Part shown: piece after piece, positions 57,081 through 64,000 of the stretch | Numbering within the stretch: position 1 is the first letter of the stretch | Layout of the letters: each line of letters starts with the position of its first letter | NCBI GenBank assembly: GCA_026008535.1 | Contig: BRKX01000004.1 | Span: forward strand, 38,320,501 to 38,384,500 | DNA length: 64,000 bases | Direction of reading: 5' to 3' | Origin: Perilla frutescens | Lineage: Eukaryota; Streptophyta; Magnoliopsida; Lamiales; Lamiaceae | Notes under the pieces: generated by a model | Told to the model about the DNA's origin: nothing | What the model saw: only the letters and a program-made list of their open reading frames with translations | The model's database searches: none | Translations under genes and position numbers: made by a program

Positions 57081-58474
57081 GACAAAAACTTGTATGAAAC
57101 CGTCTAACGGATCCCCTTACGTTAGACGGGTCAAAACCCGCCCAAACCCACCCCAGACCCGAAACCCATGTTGTACCCCTTTTTTTCAGTTTTTTGCGGC
57201 TGGGCCATTTTCCCTCTCTCCTCTTTTTTTCCCTTTCTATTTCTTCTATTTTTTCGTTTATTTCTTTTCTTTCTTTTTTTCATCTTTCTTTTTCTTTTTT
57301 TCGTTTACTTCTTTTTCTTCTTTCTTCTTTTTTTTTCTTCTCCTTTTTTTCGTCTCTTTCTTTTTTCTTTTTTCCTTTTTTTTTAATAATTATAATATAG
57401 TCTTCCTCATGGTATATATTTATTTTTTAAAAATTATATATTTTTTCCTAACAGTTGACTAATTATTGACCCAAAAAAAGAAGTATCATTAATTAACCAA
57501 AGTATCATTATTTATGAGGTGAAGTATTATTAACTCACATATGAGTATCATTATTTATGGGGTGAAGTGGAGTCTCATTATTATGGAAAAAAGTATCACT
57601 AATTGAAGAAAAGTATCACTAATTGCAGAAGAAAGTATTACTAATTAGAAAGAAAAGTATCACTAATTGCAGAAGAAAGTATCACTAATTAGAAAAAAAG
57701 TATCACTAATTAGAAGAAAAGTATCACTAATTAGAAAGAAAAGTATCACTAATTTCAGAAAAAAGTATCACTAATTAGAAGACAAGTGTCACTAATTGCA
57801 GAAGAAAGTATCACTAATTAGAAGAAAAATATCACTAATTGTAGAAAAAAGTATCATTAATTGCAGAAAAAAGTATCACTAATTGCAGAAGAAGTATCAC
57901 TATTAGTGATGCTTCATTTTTTATTACTAGTGATACTTACTTCATAATTAATGATACTTCTTTGTTGTTAATTTAATAATTAATGCTTAATCATCGGTAA
58001 TTTTCATTTTAATGAAAATATAACTTTTATCTGGTAAAATATCATTAACATTTATGTGAAGTATCATTAATTATAGATGAAGCATCATTAATAAAGTCAT
58101 TACAAAAAAACACACAACTTCTAACTCTTCGTATTGAAGCATAAATTGGAGCTGGAAAAAAAAAACTGACGAAAAAGGGAAAAAAAAGAAGAAAAAAAAC
58201 TAATGAAAGTGTTAGAGAGAGGGTGGGGGTGGGGTGGCGTGGGGTGGGGGTGGGCAGAAAAAAACTAACGAAAAAAGAAAAAAAATGAAAAAAAAAATGA
58301 AGAAAAATTTAGATGTAAAAAAATAAATAAATTGAATATCAAATAAAAGAGGGGAAATGGGACATTAAAAAAAAATCAAAAAGAAAAGGGAAAAGGAGGG
58401 GGACCACTTTGTGGGTCAAATAATATCTGTCTAATGTAAGGAGATCCGTTAGACGATCTCACACAAGTCCCCCC
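57081..58474. mobile_element. non-autonomous Mutator-like element 2 (1,394 bp)
   Basis: The left end gacaaaaacttgtatgaaac and the reverse-complemented right end ggggggacttgtgtgagatc share a following cgtctaacggatc(c/t)cctta and form a TIR of about 60 bp. A perfect 9-bp TSD aatcctaaa is at 57072-57080 and 58475-58483. The interior matches element 1 in order: polypyrimidine tract (57175-57390), GTATCACTAATT array (57480-57900), inverted motif (57900-58090), purine-rich tail. There is no transposase. Confidence 0.9.
57470..58090. repeat. GTATCACTAATT array inside Mutator-like element 2
   Basis: About 20 copies of agtatcactaatt with the same linkers as in element 1, and the same flip at tattagtgatgcttcatttt. 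It is about half the size of the array in element 1. Confidence 0.9.
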
Positions 58475-58652
58475 AATCCTAAAATATTCATATCTTCATC
58501 TTCTTATTCCTCATTTTTTTTAGAATATCATTTTCTTCCTCGCTAACTTCAAAAATACTTTGACGGGAATAAAAATAAATTCTAGATAAATTTAGGTTTT
58601 GAATTTGACCATAGTATATACAATCCTAATTACCAATATATATATATATATA

Positions 58653-59193
58653 GAGTTTCTATTTGCACAACTAAAACTACTCTTTGCACCACAAAAGAAA
58701 AAAAAAGAAAAAATAAAATAATTTTGAAGTTACTTAAATGCCCTTTACTTAAAAAGAAAAAAAATCAAGTGGAGTTCGAAAATGAAATTTTCGAACTCAC
58801 CATGTTTGTTCGAATTTCCATTTTCAAACAGGCATGATTTTTAAAATAAGTCTCGTTTGAAAATAAATTTTCGAACACATCATGTTTGTTCAAAAATTCA
58901 TTTTCGAACAAGCATGCTGTGTTCGAAAATACATTTTCGAAAATACATTTTCGAACGAACTCCATGAATTTTTTGAAGTACCGTTCGAACACGCGACTTC
59001 GAACATATCCATCATGTTCGAACACACGACATCGAACATATTCAGAAAGTTCGAACAGACGACTTTGAACGGAACGCGAATTTATTTATTTGTTTATTAG
59101 TAAGGGCTTTTAGGTAAATTTATAACTAATAAAAGAAAATGAAAAATAATTTATGGTGCAAAGAACAAAAATGGTAGTGCAAATAGAAACTCC
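58653..59193. mobile_element. MITE-like TIR element with internal TTCGAAC repeats
   Basis: The left end gagtttctatttgcac...ctttgcaccac and the reverse complement of the right end (gggagtttctatttgcac...ctttgcaccat) form an imperfect TIR of about 38 bp. It is embedded in a tatata tract, so a TA target duplication is possible but cannot be resolved. The interior (58775-59065) is a run of palindromic ttcgaac/gttcgaa units with c-atgtttgttcgaa phrases. Open frames there on both strands are by-products of the repeat. Confidence 0.7.
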
Positions 59194-60566
59194 CATATAT
59201 ATATAGGCCATAAAACATAAATTATGACAAATTAATTATTCTCAATTAAAACATAAATTATTTCTTCAAAAAAAAACATAAATTATTAAAATTTGCTACT
59301 TGGTAGCGTGCATTTATAATTTGAACACGGAAACATAGCACAAAATCTTTAACAAATCAGCATTCAGAAACATTGTTACCTCTTTGAACTCTGAACTTTC
59401 CATTTTTCTCTTGATAGACTTTTAAAAATGGCTAGCTAAATTGACAGTTTTAAGGAAAATAATGATTTATTCTAAATTGTTACGCATATAATCGATTTTC
59501 CATGCATATACGTGGGCTAAAGCGGCGGTTTGATAATTACATATTTCGGTTAATTGACATAAAATTCGCCATGTTCGAAAGGATTTACAATTTATAAAAC
59601 ATGATTTTTAAAATATTGGAATGATAGTTTAATATTTTGATTTGTAGCAAAATAGATATTCTTATAAAATTGTGATGATTGGAAAATTAGCGTCACACAA
59701 TCAAAATCCTCATTCTAACACCCCTAAACTGAATTAATTTGTTCTTGTGCAAAAATTATTCCCATGTTATAATTCTGATCGTCATATTTTAAGGAAAACT
59801 ATTTAATTTGGGGTGTTGCTATTTGCACCACTAGATTTTCATTATACGCCATATTTACTAAATACACCATTATCTTAAATTTTTATTTTTATTTTTCTAC
59901 TTTATACACTACACTATTTTCAATTTTACTGTTCAGTGTAAATAGTTAATTTAAAATAATTTTAAAAAATTGGAGAGAAGAAGACTACAACTTCTTCGAT
60001 TCTCCCTCAAACTTCAGTTTGACGTTCTTCTCCATGGAATTTTCTAGCTAGATTCTACTTACGTTTTGAACATTATGGATTTTATTTATATGATTTGACT
60101 GCTTTCTTCTTGTTATCACCCAGTGCTTGTTTTCTATGATTTAATTTAATATTGCATGAGTGTATGATCAACATTTGTGCATGCTAGTCAATTAATTAGA
60201 TTTACTTACCGAAGAATAATTAATTGATGAAAAGATAGAATTCGAGTTATATGTGCTTGGAAAAACTGACAATGCAAACGAGTATTGCATAAAGTTCAAT
60301 AATCTTCGCGTGCTTTATGAGAGTATGACATGTGTGAAGAACCAACCACGTGAAGTGCTTATTGATTATGTCTATGTTCTGTTATATGCGTTAAACAACA
60401 ACATGCTAACAATCCAGTGATTATCCACCATTGACAAATCTTTACACACGTACCACAATAAAAGTCATTTATATCATTTCACTATGAAAATAAATTAAAA
60501 AAACAATAATTCAAAATAAATTTAAAAAAAAAAATTGTTGTCCACCTTCACTCTCTCCCCTCTATA
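59194..60566. other. AT-rich region with a lone MITE-like end
   Basis: At about 59812 ggggtgttgctatttgcacc resembles the terminus of the element at 58653, but no matching end was found. Otherwise nothing is recognised except the short open stretch listed separately. Confidence 0.45.
60226..60420 (+). pseudogene. possible coding fragment, unrecognised
   Basis: A frame of about 64 codons without stops (LIDEKIEFELYVLGKTDN...NNMLTIQ, then TGA) in otherwise A/T-rich DNA with frequent stops. Codon composition looks protein-like and is not low-complexity. There is no ATG at the start; a splice acceptor or truncation could explain that. No family is recognised. Chance is a real alternative at this length. 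Confidence 0.25.
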
Positions 60567-61084
60567 TAGGGATGTCAATGGGTAGGGTAGAGTACGGGTA
60601 TGCCTTCCCCATAGCCTACCATAACATAAAATGCCATACACATACCCTACCCTATTACCCTATTTTTTATAGCGGGTAAGGTACGGGTATTACCCTACGG
60701 GTAATCGAATACCCGCGGGTAAAATGGGTTACCCGTTTAGATTTATTTAATAATATATTACAATAAAAAAATTCCCAAAAATACGAAAAAAAATTAATAG
60801 ATGAGTTCTTTTGTCAAAATATAACCAATACAAACAAATCAAATTCTTGTGATGCCACCATAACAACAAAACAAGAAGATTAATTAAAAAAAGTATATAT
60901 ATATATATTTAATATTTTAGGATAATCGGGTAAAACCTTAATCTCATACCCTACCCTTACCCTAACAAAATTTAGCGGGTGCGGGTAGTACCCTACCCGT
61001 TACCCGAATCTACGGGTACTACCCACCCCTATAACCCGTTTACCCGCGGGTAATTTTATCCTACGGGTAAAGTTGACATCCCTA
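60567..61084. mobile_element. hAT-type MITE, 518 bp
   Basis: Termini tagggatgtcaa and ttgacatcccta are perfect 12-bp inverted repeats. The 8-bp target duplication cctctata is at 60559-60566 and 61085-61092, as for hAT transposons. The interior is filled with gggta/taccc repeats giving extensive self-complementarity. No coding. Confidence 0.9.
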
Positions 61085-61092
61085 CCTCTATA

Positions 61093-62391
61093 CTACAGAC
61101 TCGTCTCCCTCCATTGCCGTCACCTTTCTTCTTGACCTGCCGCATTCGCTTTTCTTCCCCAGTAATTAATTTTTTTTTCTAAAATAAAATAGAGAAGGAT
61201 GTAGTTTTCGTCAACACTGTGTTCCAACTCTGACAATACCCTTTTTCAAATTTATAAAATATTCTGACAATCCTTCAATATCCCCAGATTTTAAAGTAAT
61301 ATCATCAACACCATGTTCCAAATTTCAACCCCTCAATCAGATATTTGTATTTCTCCAAATATACAAATTCTATAATTGGAGAAGTTAACGAAATCAATTT
61401 TTTAGCCCCAAAAATATACGACATCAACATACACATTTGATTTCATAGGCAATTCTTACAAAAAAAATTGGAGGGAGAGGAGAGAAATTGAGATTAGCAT
61501 AAATGGAGGGAAAGGAGAGAGCAGTTATGGGGGTAATGCAGCGGGTGGGTCACTAGGGTGAGAAGAAGGGGATTATTTATTTTTATTTTATTTCTTTTTA
61601 AGTAATTTTTAAAATTAAAAATGATATTTATGTAAATTAATAGTTATTTATTTTTTAATTACAAAATTTTAAATTAAATATATTTAAATTTTGAATGGTT
61701 GAAGAAACTTGAAATGTATTAATAGATCTTATCATTTTAATGTTAGATAATTTTAAGATTTTCAAGTTATCATATTTAAGTTTTCAACTTTAAAGATGTT
61801 TTAAATAGTTAAAACTTATATATTTTAATTTTAAACCAAAATTTATCCTACATTGAAGAACAAAGAAATAATATTGTATATGAACAAACTATAAATTGTG
61901 AAGCTCAACAATGATCTTTGCAAATTGAGATCAAGTACATATTTGATTTTATCAATTTAATACGATACATTTTAAATTTTTAGAAATTAAATATCTTTGA
62001 ATTAAATAAATATAATAAAATATTCTAAATATATTAATTTAAAATATTTTTAATTTTTTTAGTTAATTAAATATATTAAAAAATTCAACATCCACATCCA
62101 AAATCTTTTAATAAGTTAAAATCTTTAAAGATAATGTATTTGATTTTTTCAATAAAAAATATATTTTTTTTTATCATTCCTCATTCAGTGTGTGTGCGCG
62201 TGTGTGTAGATTTTTGAAGTTCTAAAGTTACATGTCAATCAACGGGATTATGATGTTTTGTTTCTCCACAAATGGATTCATAAAGTTACATATAATAACA
62301 TATAAAATTCCATTTAGATTGTCTTCGCCTAAGCATTTTTATTTTTTTTATAATATATTATTACATATTGCTATTTACATATTAAGTTTTC
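61093..62391. other. AT-rich region without recognised feature
   Basis: A CT-rich then AT-rich stretch. The only notable item is a short GT/GC run (gtgtgtgcgcgtgtgtgt) near 62189. No gene supported. Confidence 0.5.
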
Positions 62392-62573
62392 ACTTACCCT
62401 ACATCTCATATCGGTTGTAAATTGAAATATTGAGATATTGGTTGTATAAAAGAGTGGGCAATCTTAAATCGGAACCTCAAATTAATTCCGCAATTTTTTC
62501 TAATTTTCTTACATCCTACATTGGTTGTAGATTGAAACATTGGGATGTAGGTTGCTGTATAAAAAGGGTGGAA
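62392..62573. repeat. two-copy direct repeat (about 117-bp spacing)
   Basis: ttaccctacatctcatatcggttgtaaattgaaa...gttgtataaaagagtggg (62392-62457) and ttacatcctacattggttgtagattgaaa...gctgtataaaaagggtgg (62509-62573). Each ends in a TATA-box-like tataaaa. Confidence 0.7.
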
Positions 62574-63043
62574 AATCTCAAAATTTTTATTTAATCATAC
62601 TTTCAACAAAAATATTTTAAAAGATTGAAAAAAAATTATTCGTGCCTAATTGGCCGATTAATCGTTGTTGAGACCATATGGGCGGCAAGGACTCTGCCAT
62701 CTCGAGTTAACAACCAACTTGGGTGTTTCCGATACGGTTAGAGCCGCCAAGGTTGGTTTCTCCAATGATGGAAAATACATAAGTAATTTATAATTCAAAC
62801 GATATAATTCATATATTTATATGCGAAGTTCATGATTGAATATAATTTTATTATTGTACATAAATATTATTTTAATAATATTTCTGTGCATCACACAGTT
62901 GTTATACTAGTACTAGTTAAAGACAAAGTCAGATTGCAAAAGTCAATGAATATAAATTAATGAAATAGTAATCATATTCCCCTAGAATCAACATTTTTAA
63001 CATTAAAGAGCCCGCTTTATTTATTTTGAGTTTTATTTGTTTA

Positions 63044-63706
63044 CTAGTATTTCTCCCGTGCGATGCACGGAGATCACTTAATGCATTTTAGGTTTGAATA
63101 ATATAAATTATTTATAAATATAAATAAATAATATTTACAAAAGTGAAGTATAAAAAATATTGGAATTGTATAAGTGATTTTTGGATATAAGTAGGGATGT
63201 GCAAAACTGAATCAAAATAAAAAAAACCGAATCAAACCGAACCAAATCGAACCAACGTAGTGACCCACAAATATATATTTTGGTCAAAAGAAATATGTGG
63301 ATGATCAAATGAAAAGAGTAAAAGTTACAATGCATAAAATAAAATAAAAATCGCATTATTCCGGCGTACATTCTTTAGTATTCAAACCTACATAGAGAAA
63401 TCTTCCATTACAAAATGAAAAAAATTTAGAAGAAAAAAGGTTAAAAATTTAAAGTTAGCAAATTAAAAAATACATCATCTAGATAAAACTTTTTGGATGA
63501 TCCCGCTATTGTAAAAAATAATTGAATTAATTGGCTCCAATTGACCTTCTCCTAAAATATAAAATTCAATTAACAAATATAAATTAAATAATTATTGTGA
63601 TAATATTGTAGCACTAATATAAACAACAAATACAACTTAAGAATTCACAATAGTTTATTCCAATTTCATCTTATACCTTTCAATTCATCATCCTAATAAT
63701 TAAGAG

Positions 63707-63758
<52 letters not shown>

Positions 63759-64000
63759 TATGTATGTGTGAGCGCGTGCGTGTATAAAACAAAGTCAAGA
63801 AAAAGACAATGATAAAAGAAAAATATATAATATGATAAAAATAATTACTTCAAACAATTATGACCATCACTCTTTCAATTTGCAATATCATAAAAATCAG
63901 ATAAAAAAGATAACAAAAAAATAGAAATAAATATAATTATATTAAGAAAGACTTCACAGAAATAGAAATGAATAAAATTTTGTAAACATATTATTATTAT
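63044..64000 (-). mobile_element. Helitron 3' terminus and probable internal sequence
   Basis: On the minus strand a hairpin CCGTGC-atc-GCACGG is followed after about 8 nt by CTAG and then T (63047-63043). This is the Helitron 3' signature (hairpin, CTRR end, insertion between A and T). The 5' TC end is not found, so the extent upstream is unknown and may leave the window. No RepHel protein is seen, so any such element is non-autonomous or truncated. Confidence 0.5.
63707..63756. repeat. (CA)n microsatellite
   Basis: About 24 CA repeats, followed by a degenerate tgtgtg/gcgcgtgcgtg stretch. Confidence 0.95.

Noticed and set aside
58765..59100. Overlapping ORFs with FEN/FSN repeats
   Set aside because: They are produced by the TTCGAAC palindromic repeat, open in several frames at once, with no start context or homology.
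63180..63260. Second hAT MITE (tagggatgtgcaaaac...accgaaccaaatcg)
   Set aside because: The start resembles a hAT-type end, but no inverse terminus or 8-bp duplication was found in the window.

Overview
The window is nuclear DNA of a flowering plant, almost certainly a eudicot. It has intron-containing reading frames, plant LTR-retrotransposon lineages (Athila, Tekay/Del chromovirus, Sirevirus and a second Ty1/copia), primer-binding sites matching plant initiator-Met and Asp tRNAs, MITEs, a LINE, a Helitron end, and AT-rich spacers. I see no intact host housekeeping gene, no rRNA or tRNA gene and no CRISPR. The species cannot be fixed from the sequence.

Layout. 1-4835 is the 5' part of a decayed minus-strand Athila-type Ty3/gypsy element (RT, protease, gag, tRNA-Asp primer site, LTR). 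4900-14705 holds two divergent tandem minus-strand genes, here called A and B, for a Ulp1-type (C48) protease with a plant-specific N-terminal domain. They share exon structure. A is a clear pseudogene cut by the Athila LTR; B is nearly intact but has an amber codon and a frameshift one codon after the catalytic Cys. A Mutator-like terminus lies just upstream of B (14755-14892). Introns and spacers here are full of a short GCTAAAA-type motif. 15581-18429 is a solo Tekay-like LTR with a 5-bp target duplication.

18470-53313 is a nest. An old copia element (minus strand) is split by a Sirevirus-type copia (19890-48105, TSD gttag on both sides). The Sirevirus 3' LTR is split by a chromovirus (20547-28515, TSD atatt). 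That chromovirus and its flanks were then duplicated head-to-tail as an 8,860-bp unit (second copy 28688-37547) through a 7-bp microhomology. The same LTR also took a solo copia LTR (37455-38885, TSD agaag). Inside the Sirevirus are a solo LTR of its own family in opposite orientation (41287-42320), an integrase-core deletion, and a long open ORF in the env-like position (39882-41276). The old copia flank also carries a solo Athila-type LTR (48578-49960) and a non-autonomous Mutator-like element (50811-52643).

53314-64000 is gene-poor. It contains ~140-bp tandem repeats, a 5'-truncated LINE with an 18-bp TSD, a second Mutator-like element of the same family (57081-58474), a small TIR element with internal TTCGAAC repeats, a hAT-type MITE with an 8-bp TSD, a Helitron 3' terminus and microsatellites.

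The most notable signals are the recent 8.86-kb tandem duplication of a whole nested retrotransposon, the paired Ulp1-like genes with a stop codon at the same position, the Mutator-like family with expanding GTATCACTAATT arrays, and the retained env-position ORF in an otherwise broken Sirevirus. None of these is shown here to be a new functional system; decay signatures (Trp codons turned to stops, GT donors turned to AT) are widespread.
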